Below are positions 13,001 to 25,362 of a stretch of 64,000 nucleotides of DNA, piece after piece (positions within the stretch are counted from its first letter, which is position 1; every line of letters begins with the position of its first letter). The notes under the pieces were generated by a model. The model was not told the DNA's origin, did not search any database, and saw only the letters and a list, made by a program, of their open reading frames with translations. The stretch comes from Gavia stellata (taxonomy: Eukaryota; Chordata; Aves; Gaviiformes; Gaviidae). The stretch lies in the NCBI RefSeq assembly GCF_030936135.1, contig NC_082598.1, positions 30,126,687 through 30,190,686 of the forward strand, in the 5' to 3' direction. The translations under genes and the position numbers were made by a program.

Positions 13001-16000
13001 TTTTTGCATCATGGAGTAATTTGACCCTGATATGAGCCTATACCGTGTGTCCCACTCCTTCCCTTCCCATGATGTGTACAAAACCTAGCCCGCTGCACTG
13101 TGTGAAGTTCAGCATGTGTTGCTCCAGACTGCGGAGCAGCTTTGGTTCATGTAAACCAGCTTCCTTTCAGAGGAAACTGGATTGGAGGATTTGCTCCAGG
13201 TGCACACCCATGTTCTTCCACTCCTCATGACAGCATTAGAGTCTCAAGCAATCTTTGGTCCAACTGGAGACATACTGGGAATATTTGGCTCAGGAAACCC
13301 ATCTACAGTAAAACCCTTGAACTGCATACATCACAGCTCCAGCTGCTTCCCTCTCTGATCCCTTCCTCCTGGGCAAAATTGCTTGCTAATGTAGATTTAC
13401 CACTGAAGCCTTACAAATGCAGTAACTCCTGATTTTAGTGAACGCCCAGGCAAACAATCTGGTGCAAAATCATATCATGGAAGTGGATGGTCTCATTAGG
13501 CTTGCCAAAATTACAGTGCATGGCAAATATTTTCCTTCATGTGGCTGTGCTTCTCTGGCCAAACTCTTGCATGTGGGGAGGCCACGGTGGAGAGACTAAG
13601 AAGGGAGAAAACAACAGTTCTGTGCAAAAATGAGCACTGCGAGTGATCTGCAACTGTCTGCAGGGCAAAGAGATCAAATGTTGTGCAGGAGATAGAGTTG
13701 TGCAAAAACAGATAGGATACAGAAATGAACCCTTAGGACTTTTGGCTGAGGATTTCCTGAAAGTGGGTTCTGTAGATTAGGTTACACTCCAAAGAAGCTA
13801 CAGATAGGTGGCAAGGAAGGTGTTATCACATCCAATAGGTTAGCAGAGCTTATGGTCTTCTGCTGCAATTTCTTCAGGACATGGCTGCATGTATTTTCAG
13901 TGTGGACAAAAGCACAACATGAACATGGACCTGTCAGGTATGTGCATAGGCACAAGTTAGGGCATCTTTTCCTTTCAAGGACTGAATAGGCTTTTCAGAC
14001 CCCTCCTGTTGGGCAATACTTCACTATGTCCCCAGTGTTATTCTAAGTGTCATAATTATGCACATGCAACACACAGCAGCAAAACTCACGAAACTCAGTT
14101 TCAAGCTGGATCTGTTCCCAGGGTGCAGGTTTCCCAGTTCCTGGGATAAATATACCTTTGGGCAAATTTTTTGCAGTGCTTTGTGGGTAAGACCATAAAT
14201 GGTAATTACGAAAGTAATTTGAAGCCTTTTTCTCATGAGGAAAGAATAAATTTACTATGACTATGGCTGGCCTGTATGAGGACATCCCTGTCGTCATTTA
14301 ACAGTAGCAATTCATGTCAACTGTGTGGTTGTTTATCTAGCAAGGGAAGATTTTATGTTAAGTGCTCCTTCATAAAATAAATGCTTTTTCATAAAGTGCA
14401 TGTGTATAAGTACATGGATTGTGTTGATTCATCTATCCAATAAAAATAGCTCCTGGCAACAACATATATGAGATGAATTATTTGTTAATCTCCTGAAAGA
14501 ACAAGGAGAACAAGAGGGACATGATGGAGCCATGGAAGAAGTGACGCGAGGGCCAGGATTTCACCACTAGAGAGTGTAATTTTACTACGTAATTTGACCT
14601 TTTCTGCTCCCAGAGAAACTGATTCAAGGTGGGGAACGTAGAAATATGCAACAGCTTGAACAGCATTGCCTGAAGTACTTTCTTTAAGTCTTTAATCAAA
14701 AGGCACATCAAGGGTGTACTGTATCCTTGGAAGATAAATGCATTACTTCCTCTGTGCATTACTTAGCATGAGTTTCAGGAGGCATTTTGCAAAGTAAGAT
14801 GTATGCAAATTGGAATAAGAGCTTATATTGAACTTATCCTTGAGACAGATGATTATGCATTCAAATTTAAATTTCCAGCACTTTCATAAAAGAAGCCATC
14901 TGAAATGCATTTATATGCATTTTTTAATTTTTTTTTTTCAACTATGTGTGTTCTAACACTATGCATTTCCTTTGGGCTGATACTGCAATTTTTACCTTCG
15001 AGATGGTTCTTTGAAAAAAATTTGCCTTTGCTTCTGCTGGTGTGGCTCCAAAACTGTGCTACCAAAGTCACTGCTGTGCCACGGCATAACAATAAACAAA
15101 ACAGGCATCTAATGGTTAGAGAAACGAGGGAAATGAATTGCACTTACATGCAATGTCACTTCTGTTTATGTGTGAGTATCTTTGTCATGGGGTTCACATG
15201 GGGATTCTTCACTTGGCCACTGCAGTCTGCCCATGGTAGCATCCATCCACAGCTTTAGGTCTCCTTCAGTGCTCACACACTCAGGCCTGTCATATCTCAC
15301 TTCTTATGCCTGGGACTTCTCTGCCTTGCCGCAGCCTCACTCCTCCTTGCTGAACAGAGGGGTGAAGCCACAGCTGGCAGCAAGAAGCAAGAAGCAATTG
15401 GCAGCTGCAGTGCCTGCTGGAGGGCATGAGCCCTGAGGGGGGTGTGGGTCCAGTCACAACCCAGTGCTGATGGAGCAAATGAGGGGTCTCAGGCCATCTC
15501 CTACAGTCACTGGTAGATGATGTGAGGAGCCTGTGAAGCGCAGAGTCATGGCTGTCGACAAGGAAAAAAAGGCAGCTTGGCATCATGCCTGTGGACAGCC
15601 TTTGTAGCCCTTGTTCAAACCAATCTCCGGCTGAGCTAGAATCACCAGAAGGAACATTGAACCTGGGTAAGAATAAGGCTATTTAGTATACGCCAGGGAT
15701 GTACTGTTAAGGGATCGTTAATGCCTCCTCCACGTGTGCACAAGTGTGTACACAAAAAATACAGCGCTGGTACCTGGAATTTTACAGGTTTAGGAATAGG
15801 CTGACTGAATTCTATATGCATAGTATCTATTCCTTGCCACTCATCTCCCATAAAGTATATTGGGAAAGAGTTTATATGACAGGTTGCATCAAGCACTTAA
15901 ATGCTGTCCTTGGGAACCTGGGAAAGGGTCATCATGTGCTGAAACCTGGGCCGGATTGTGGATGCGGTTATGCCTCTAACAACATCCTTGAAAATATGTC

Positions 16001-19000
16001 TCAGTCCTGAAGCTAGTGAAACAAATTCGTTTCTAATGTAACTGCATTCGTTTTAGCTGAGTTTACTATAGGGTGAAGCTGACCAAGTCTGTCTCTGTTG
16101 AAATTTTAAAACTTTGCAGTGAATTGAGATATACATAATCCAGAACATCCATTGATTTTTTTAACAGTTTTGCTCCCTTCTCCTTTCATAACAAAGCTGA
16201 TATAAACTTGCATCTCATATACAGTAAATGCAGCAATTAACTCAGTTATAGTATGTTCCAAAGGACATGTTGTTCCATGACTGACCATTAAAATACCAAA
16301 CCAATTATGCTCAATTCATGTATCATTTAGGCATCACAGAGCATTTAAGAAAGAATGGATATTAAAAGTGAGTTTTCTGTAGTTTCCATGGTGACTGTAC
16401 TAAAAGCAATAACAATAGGCTTAAATATGTTTTCATTTAGAATATCTTTAAAAGAACTTTTTTGGTTCAGACATGCTATGTTTACTCTATAATTTGTCCC
16501 AAATCACTGATTATTATAAAATGTAGCTAAATTGACATGGCAGTATTGTTCAAACACTTCAACAGAGCACCAAAATAGTTCAAAGCTTGTTGCTCAATAT
16601 TTTTATCACAGCTGACATGCACATTAGAACGGGAAAAGGTTCCAAAAAGGCAGTAACATTATGATTTAAAATCGGTGCCACAGTTTTGCATTAGGCCATC
16701 TTCCAGAGTACATTTTGCTCTTGCTGTTTTATTATAGAATTCGGGAGTTTATCAAGAGACAGCTAAACTTTGTACAAACAAAGGCAATGCACTGGCAGCT
16801 TTTCAGGAACCCCAGAGCAGGTCAGCATCGTCAGCATTCACACAGTGTTCCGGGGTGGGGGGAATAATCGATATACAGGATTGTACTGTTAGCTCTTACT
16901 TTGGCCTTCCTTTAAAAATAATTCAGAAATTGCTTCGTCTTTGAGTCCATCTGCAACAAACAGCATTAAGGAACAGTGTGGTAATGCAACGAATATAAAG
17001 TAAGCCACAAGGATTTTGAGGGGTCATAATGTGAGATTTGCAGTTTGAACAGCACAACATTCAGACCTAATGCAACTCTTCCAGTTACTTCTAGCTAACT
17101 GCAGGATGAAAGCCCCTTGAAAGGCTTTACTGCCTCGCAGGGATGGGCAACTGAGCCAATATTTTTATGCCTGCTCGGTGTAGCCAACAAAGATTAATGT
17201 TTAAAGCTATGTTTTCATTTAAGTGTAGTGATATTTTGCTCTAGTTTTTGTTTTCTGAATTAGGACCAACACATTTGTGCAAGTCGCACTTTGCAGTAAA
17301 ATTGTCCTTCTCTCACTTTCTGGTGACCAAAGCTAACACTCCTCCTCTGACAGGATCTGCTGTTCCCACTGAGCTGGGAGGCAGTGAATGTGAGTGATTT
17401 AGGTAAGAGAGGTAATTCTCTAAAACTGCAAATTGTCCTGTATTTCTGAATTGCTCTCTGGCAGGCCTAATCCCTTCCATAGAGGGGGGAGCATGGCCTT
17501 AGGAAGTGCATCTTTCTGAGCTCCCTCTTTGGTAAAGGGACAGAAATAATCTCACCCAGAAGACAGCCAGGAGCACCTAAGGCTTGGTTTCTGTTCCGGA
17601 TGGCCCTGCAGAGGCACCCATCTGACTCCTCCGGCTATGAGAGGTGCTGTGGAGATCAGCCTCACCATGCTAAAAATAACACTTGTGACTATAACCCCTC
17701 CCTCCACACAGGCTTCAAACCAAGTCTCTGGGCTTAGCTGAAGAGGGGAACAAGGTACCTCTGGAAAGCAATTTGGGGTGAGTATTAAACAACCTGGTCT
17801 TGGCCTCTCAACTGAGGAATGGGGTGGGTTAAGGCTTTCCGAAGCTTTGGCTGTCACTAACTAGTGTAAGGTCACAGCATGCACATGAAACTCTTGTACA
17901 CTTTTTAAAAGCCAGGCAAGACTAAATTATGGTGTTCTTTTGTGAATTATAAATGCTGCAGCCACAGTTATCTTCCAAGACATGGATCAAGCTGAATGAC
18001 ATCTGGACTCTGAGGTAACCTTAGATGAAAATGCTGCTTCTGTGCTTGACTCAGTCTTCCTGGAAGCTGCTCCTCCATAAATGTTTAATAATGCACAGTA
18101 ACTGCAGATACCCGCCAGCTGGGATATGGAGGCTTTTGTTCATAGGCAACTACTTACTTTGAAAGGTTGAAGCAACGCTAGGAAGACAATGGTGCTTGAA
18201 CTGAGAAATTCGTGGATGCTTCTCCTTGACTCCCACTCCCACACTTGACTTTTGGCTGTCTTTCCTCAAGTCTGCATGAAAATCTGCACTTTCCAACAGA
18301 GCTGAGTACAATTGTGTACAATCGTGTGCAAATACACAAAGACTGTGGTTCAGGTAAAGGTGTGCATATGTTCTGAGACAGCATGAGGGGGAAGCAGGAG
18401 CAACATTGGTTTAGCAATTGCTACCACAGTCCCAGCTTCTTGCCAGAAGGAAATTTTGGTTTAGGGGAGCTCTGAGGTAGGAGTTCAATTCTTCTGTTCC
18501 AAAGCTGTTTCCTGTTTAAAGCACATTTACTTAGGTTTTTCCAGAGAGAGAGACATGGCTTTGCTTTTACATGGGATGTTGGATTTTGGCTGATGTGCTT
18601 CAACTGACTATGATGGGTTTTTGTATGCAGAAATTTATTACAGCTCATACGAGAGACTTGCAACCTACGGAGCTACTGTTACTGGGTGAAGTTCTCCATT
18701 CCCATCCTGTAGAGGTCAAACAGTCAAATCAGATGATTCTTGCCAAAATGTCTTGATTTTTTTTTATCTTGGAAAAAGGAAGCGATGATCACACAGTGAT
18801 TTCAAGCCCTTTTTAGTTCTCTGTAGCTCCCTCGCCTCGGCCACAGTCTCTGTGTAAAACACTGACATCTTGTCTCAGATTTTCCAGGCAGTGCATCCTT
18901 CCTTTAGACAAAGTCCACCACTCTTTTCACATCTAGGTTTGTCCCACGCCACCTTTGCCATGCAGAAGGCAGCTGCTTGCTCATTTCTCCTGGTTGATGC

Positions 19001-20300
19001 TCACCCTACCGCTGCCTTGTACAGGGACAAGGTAAGAATTAGTAAGATTAGCAAAATTACTGGAGGGGCCTGTTTAGGACAAAAAAGACTGTGTTTTGTC
19101 TGTCTTAGAAGCACATGGTGTTTCCCTATATCAACCTGTGTATCAAGGCAAATGGCCTCACTTTGAGACAGACTTGACTCAGATCAACACTTATCGGCAG
19201 CTATAGTTGCTTCATCCATCAGCAAAGCACAAAGATCATCAGGAAAACTGTCTACTAAATGTCAGGGGGTTGCGGTGACCCAAATGAGAGCCCGTACTAT
19301 TAATAATTGGTTTAGATGAGGAGGGTCTGAGGAGCTACAAAGAGCCTTTTTTTCTTTTATAGCGGGAGAAAAAAGGAAACTTTTGATACTTCAAGTGCTG
19401 GGGTGTGTGTGGTCTTTCCCTCATGTCAGCTTACCTGAAAAGTCATTTCTATGTTCTATGTTCATAAGCAGTCTGCAGTTATTTTAACTTCTTTTTCTTA
19501 GCTGTAATTCTAATGCATCTTCTGCCCAGGTATCAAAGTGTGCCACACACGTGTAACTATTCAAACAGCAAATGTGGGTTGTCTCAGACTACATAGCCAA
19601 CAACACGTGCTGTTTTGCACTCCCATCTCTGATATAGACAGCCTTTGCCCAACACGGTTCGTAATACACATTTGCTGTAGAAAAAACTGACATACCTTTA
19701 ATAAATGATGGTGATTTGCTATTAACTGTAAAGTGCAAAGCGTCTCTCCTAATTAAAACACAGGGAAAAAAGGGCTTTTAGATTTCTACATAGCATTATA
19801 TGTACTCTGAAAGTCCTTGAATTAGATATTCCTTGGAAATTACTTGCTGTCTAATAACAAGCAGCAGAACATGTGATAATGATATACTCTTGTTTTCTTA
19901 CCATCTCTGTAACTACATGGTAATAGGGCCTTCTGCTTTGTTATGCTCTGACAGCTTCAAGTAAAGCAAACACAGGTGCCTCCAAGCTTTATTTTTCTCT
20001 CTTTTAATTTTATGCATATTTTTACTACTGGATAGCATCACGGTGTTATGCTTTGTGCGTGAATGCTGAAAGTGAACAGCAAATACATAAAAGTAACAAG
20101 CCAAAAGCTGAAGGGTATTTTTGTTGCTTTCAGGATCTTTTAAAAATACTTCAAGTTTTACACTTAAAAATATCATCACTCTTCCTTTCTGTTTTACTCA
20201 CTCTTCTGCCAGGGGGAGAGGGCAGATCAGACTCTAGACTAGACTTGTGAAATTTCTGAATTTGCTAAGAAGCCATTGCTATGATTGTCAACCGATCCAG
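10001..20300. other. Intergenic; no gene recognised
   Basis: Unique sequence with GC-richer patches at about 11340-11690 and 15230-15480, a tandem 10-bp near-duplication at 18307-18326, a 12-bp palindrome (TAGCAATTGCTA) at 18412-18423 and a POU octamer ATGCAAAT at 14813-14820. The longest ATG-initiated frame (145 codons, minus, 10503-10066) has no recognisable domain. No transposon, RNA gene or splice-bounded coding exon recognised. Confidence 0.7.
18307..18326 (+). repeat. Tandem 10-bp near-duplication
   Basis: TACAATTGTG is followed at once by TACAATCGTG, one mismatch, then a partial third copy. It looks like a small replication-slippage duplication. Confidence 0.6.
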
Positions 20301-20326
20301 GAAGAACCACTGGCCTGATACATTGC

Positions 20327-20340
20327 CACTGACGTCAGTG
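20327..20340. promoter_or_regulatory. Full CRE inside a 14-bp palindrome
   Basis: The sequence CACTGACGTCAGTG is a perfect 14-bp palindrome containing the full cAMP-response element TGACGTCA at 20330-20337. CREB/ATF dimers bind this site in vertebrates (established). Function at this intergenic place is inferred only. Confidence 0.4.
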
Positions 20341-23300
20341 AGGCTGTGAGTGCACCCGCCACTGCGCACATGTGCTTTGGGCTGTGTAGATACGTGGTTT
20401 AACTTGCCATATGCAAGGAAAGAGCCTGTGATCAGATACCTTCAGAAGCTTGTACCAGAGGCATGAACCACTGCAAGTCTAGCTCCTCTTGAAAAGCTCT
20501 TGCAAGATAAATAAGCAAAAATATTACGGTACAGATAACATGCTGGTACAGAAGGGGAGGAAATGGACTTACGGAGCCTGAGGCTGCCTGCAGTTTTATT
20601 TGGCCACTTTCCTTGATTTTCATTCCAGGCAGCCAGTACAGAAGAGGCAATAATGTGATATGCAGAAAATAAGTTTAGCTTTCATAAGGTAGCCTGGTTC
20701 AGTAAGACCATATCAGTTTAGACTAGCAGAGAATTTTACATATTTATTCTCACTGATGGTGTTGTCAGCACTCCAGAGAACTGCCTTATTACTTTTTTTC
20801 AATATAGAGCACTGATTGCTTTTGAAATGCTGCTGCATTTTCTCAAAACTAAGAGGTTAGTTCTTATTTGTGAAAAGACTTCTTTCTACAACTAGAATAG
20901 TGCAGCGGAAGCTTTCAGAAAGCAATAACTGAAGCTCAGTGCCTTTAATGTGCCTGTAGTTTAAGATGAGCATATGTTACTGTCAGCAACTTTTACAGCC
21001 AAGCCATCAGACAAAATGTTGCATGTAAACACACAAAAGCCTTTAAGGAGAAGAGAAGAAACGAAACTGTGATGGTTATAGGCTTTTTGATGGTCTATCT
21101 TTAAGAAAACTCCCCTTTGTGACAACTGTATCCCTACTGCTATTCTTCACCAGGCAGATTACTTTTGTCTATTAATCAGACATATATGTGCTAAAAATAT
21201 TGACTCCTGTGATGACAAAGCAAAAATCAATGAAGCTGAAGTCCGGGATAGCTTGATTTCTGTTAGAGTCTCAGCTTGATGCAAGATAAGTTTTCTTCTA
21301 CTGATTAGCACATCTGAGTCTGAAATATTGGTGATTTTTGTGCAGGGAGGATTTATCGTTTTAATAATCATACAAGGTATTTAGTCTTCCTATGTCTCCA
21401 GGTTAATTTCAGAGAAAACAATGGTGAGATAGGAGAGATGTGGCTGCCCAGTGCTGCAGGCAGATGTGATTAGTTTTATAATTATTTTTCAAGTGGTACA
21501 TCATGGTATTAAACTTGCTAAACACCCTTGAGAACAGGAGGCAGGGCAAAAAGTCTTGTAAAACCACTCACAAACTTTAAAGAGGCATTGTCAAATTTCC
21601 AACCATTGAACTCCCCGAAAATGATAAAATATTATTGCAAAATTATCTTAATAATTCTACAGACCTTCAGATAATATAAAGCACCATCTTCCTACTGTAG
21701 TAGCAGCTTATATCACTTGAGGACATGTCCCCTGTGTTGTAAACCAAACCACCAGACTTCTCAAGCAGTTCAAGCGACTTGCTGGTTAGAGGTGGAATCT
21801 GAAGTAGTGGTCACAACATGAATAGTTCCTTCTAAATTCAAGCTCTGTGTGTGTGCTCACTTATTGGAAAACCTGAAATCACTTAACGTTTCTTATCGGG
21901 GTTCTTTCTCTTCTGTCTGAGCAATAATGCCACCAACTAACTATTCCTGAAGAGAGATCCCTCGAGGGAAGGCTGACATCTGTGTCACATACTGACTGCT
22001 CTATTAGGAATGTAATGTTATATGCAGTCGGTGTCTGATCAGATTTCATGTGTCTCCAAAGCCAGACAACCTGCAATAGGATACTCTTAGGCAGTTAAAT
22101 CACATCTAATATTTAAACACAGAATTTGACATCATCCATTAGGTCTATTAAAGAATCTCACTTCTCACTGCCAGAACTAACCACACAGCTTACAAATTGT
22201 ATGACTTTTTAAAGGACTAACTCTTTCTGCTTCTTATGCCCTCCATGAATAAGTTTCCATGGTAGTTTCCAATGTTTCTACAATACTGCCAGCAGTTTCT
22301 AGGAAAGTTTCTAATCCTATTTCCACCAAAGACAATGGCACTTAAATTAGTTTTGTACTGTATGGGAGAAGGGAAATAATAATTTATAGTAGAGAAATTA
22401 ATGAACAAAACTGGATGAAGGAAATAAAAACTTTTCTTAAACTGTCAGTAAAATTTCAGTTCATCAAGCAAAATGTTTTACTGTAAGACCTCTTTGGTCT
22501 AGCACCAAATCACCGAAAACCCCCAAAGGGAGGCAAGCAGTGCATTGCCAGTTCTTGCAATGAACTCCAGCACAAAGAAATTAAATAACTTCCCTGTGGC
22601 CACACACTGATTACAATGGCAAAGCTGAGGATTACAGCCAGGTTTTGTGACTGTCAATGCTGTCTTTAGATTGGTAAGGATGCCTTCTATCTTTGGAAAA
22701 TGCCATGGTGTTTTTGCTCAAAGCAGTCAGCATTGCTCTAGTTCTGCTCCATCTGAAATCAGTTAATATTAAGCCCATACTCCATATATAAAGTAATGAT
22801 ACCATATTGAAATTTTATTTTACTTTCCTAGAAAGATTGGCACCACTCTAATAATAATGAAAGCCTTCTGCATTGTGGATTTCTTTTCCCCTTAAAATAT
22901 TTAGGGTTTATCTCTAGATAAATGTCTTTGGTGCTTCTTGGATCACCAATTCTTTCTGTGGCTTTCATCAGAAAGAAAACTTTGTTCCTGTTTTGTCTGA
23001 TTTCATAATCTTGTAGCCATCTTTATTGATTCAAGAAAAAAGATTGCTTTATGCTCAACCCCTTGTCTGTTTTTGAAGGCTGTTCTCTTCTAAGTTTTTT
23101 GCAAGGCTCTAGAAAAGAAACTTCTGTAGTGTTTACTTACACATTGTTCTTAAATTTAGTATCTCTTCTAACTTAGTGTCCTGAAAAATTATTCCACTTC
23201 AGAAATTATTCAACTTTCTTTATTCTGTCATTATTTAGGCCATTTTCACTGTGTGATTGCAATAGGAGGGTAGTTTAAGTAAGAAAGCAGAGCTAAGTAC

Positions 23301-25216
23301 CACAGTATTATAATTTTTGCTGGATCTGCAGTAGTTTGCTGATGTGACATTGTGATAACTTTGAAGTAACATTGATGCCGAAGTTAAAAAATGCTGCTTT
23401 CAGGGGGTGTTGATGTATAACATTTGTATACAGAATGATACTATATCAGAAAGTGTGGTATTATACAATGATAGCAAAAGAAAAGATGAGAAATTGTATT
23501 TAGGAAAACAGAAACAGTGAGTTGGGTGTTTTTTAAGGTGAGAAAAATTGATTTTTTTTTTTTAAAGCATTTGTCTGAAGAAACGTAGTTTTATGATTTA
23601 TTTCAAAGAGGTGAGCAGTATTTCTCATCTATTAATCACTGTCACGTTTCTAACTTCATGGTAACGTCTAACCTAAAGGTAACTTCAGCTGGCAATGTAA
23701 CTTCTAAGAGCAAGTGTAGGAGAGAGGCATGACAGGGGGATATGAAAGTGATGACAGAGGGTATAATCTTTGGCCAGTGAAAATAATCTACTGCTTCATC
23801 TACATGGTCTGACTGTAGGAACCACTTTGGGATGAGCTCTGAGATCATCTGGGATGAGCTTTGCCAGCATATGTGGGAGGAAGCAGAGTGTATCTACTGC
23901 TTAGCATACTCCCCAAGGGACACTTACCTGCTGTGGGGTGGGTCGACCTTGCTAACTTCCCTTGAGCTTTTTTTGAAAGGGCTGTAACATCCATCCTTGG
24001 AGAGCTTTGACACTGGATGCGTGTGGTCTTAGAGTAGAAATAGCTCCAGCTGCCCACAGGACACAAGAGGGATGGTGGCTACCAACTCCTACGAGCAACC
24101 TGGAATTCAGTGTGCTCTTGGCATTGCTCTAGAAGTTACCATGGGTGATGGACTGCAAGTCTTCATGGTAAGCTGTTCTCCCTGCTGTATAGAGTAACTT
24201 CTGTGAGAGCAGGAGTCCTTCTGTACAAAACAGTTTGGAGGGTTACCTCCATGTCTATGCTTCCAGTTGAAATCAACTCAAGTCTTTGCCTCATCATTTG
24301 GTAAACTCCTTTTTTTCTACTCCAGCTAATACAGACTTGACTGATTTTTTTCTCCCAAAGGGAAGATGTCTGTGATTTCTCACATATGCAAAGCTGCAGG
24401 TGATAAACAGAAAGAAACATAGGATTGATGCATTTATTCAGGAGGAAAAAAGATCCTTCAATTATACAAAACTTAGCACTGGAATCAGATACTTAAAAAA
24501 ATACGTCAAGCTTGAGGCCTTCTGAAGTTGGCCTTTTCAAAGTTAAAAAGAATGTTTTGGACACAGATTAGGGATAAGGTAGTAAGGTCAAGGGGGGACA
24601 GAGAAATATCTTTGTTCAATATAATCACCACAAGGAAATGAACTGAACCAGGTTCCTTGCTTCTTCAGAAGTTCGTCTCTGTCCTCTTTACCTTGACCCT
24701 TTGCAGCTTTCTCACCTCTCACGTGTATCTCCAGCTCCACTGTCCTGTCTGCAAACCTCCCACCTTCCCCATCGGGGCTCTCCTTTTCTCCTCAGCCTGC
24801 CGCAGCGCTTCCCGCACACCTAAGGAATCGGTGCAATGCATTATCCGCTCCTTTCCTCACTCTCTAACACCACTCTGGAGACACTGTCTCCTCCTCTCCT
24901 GTTATCTTTTACACGTTCTGGACTGGTCCAACACACCTCTAGGAAACAAATCTCATTCTCTTGATACTGGAACTGGAATGTCTCTTTCTTGGCAAAACAC
25001 AAGTCTTATTAAAAGCTTCTGACATGATTCAAATCTATATGAAGTATAAGAAATATCAAGATAGCAGATCCCACTTTTACCACTCCAAGAGTGAACTGGG
25101 CAGTATATTCAGTATATTTTGTATCATCCTGTCTTTCCCCAACTATTAATAACTCTAAACCATTATTCAAAGGAGTAATTCAATCTTAGTTGCATTACTG
25201 TGCATCATAATAAAGA

Positions 25217-25362
25217 TTTTTTTCCCCTCTTTTTTTTTTCTATTTGGTTTTGCCTAAACTTTTCCAGCATTCAAGTTTTGCTCTGCTTTTGCTTCTCTAA
25301 GAAATTTTACTTTAGCTTTTCTTTGCTTTTGAAGCTCTTCTGCTAGTGCTCTGTTTCATGAT
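25217..25362 (+). repeat. T/C-rich low-complexity tract
   Basis: About 145 bp dominated by T with scattered C and G, including T(7)C(4) and a T(10) run near its start. No coding or retroposon structure is visible. Confidence 0.6.

Noticed and set aside
23641..23720. Repeated TAAC(G/T)TC words at roughly 18-bp spacing
   Set aside because: Only the first few bases of each unit agree; too weak to call a tandem repeat.
24657..25022. 121-codon plus-strand frame with signal-peptide-like start
   Set aside because: The apparent start is TTG and the hydrophobic start comes from a pyrimidine-rich tract; no downstream domain.
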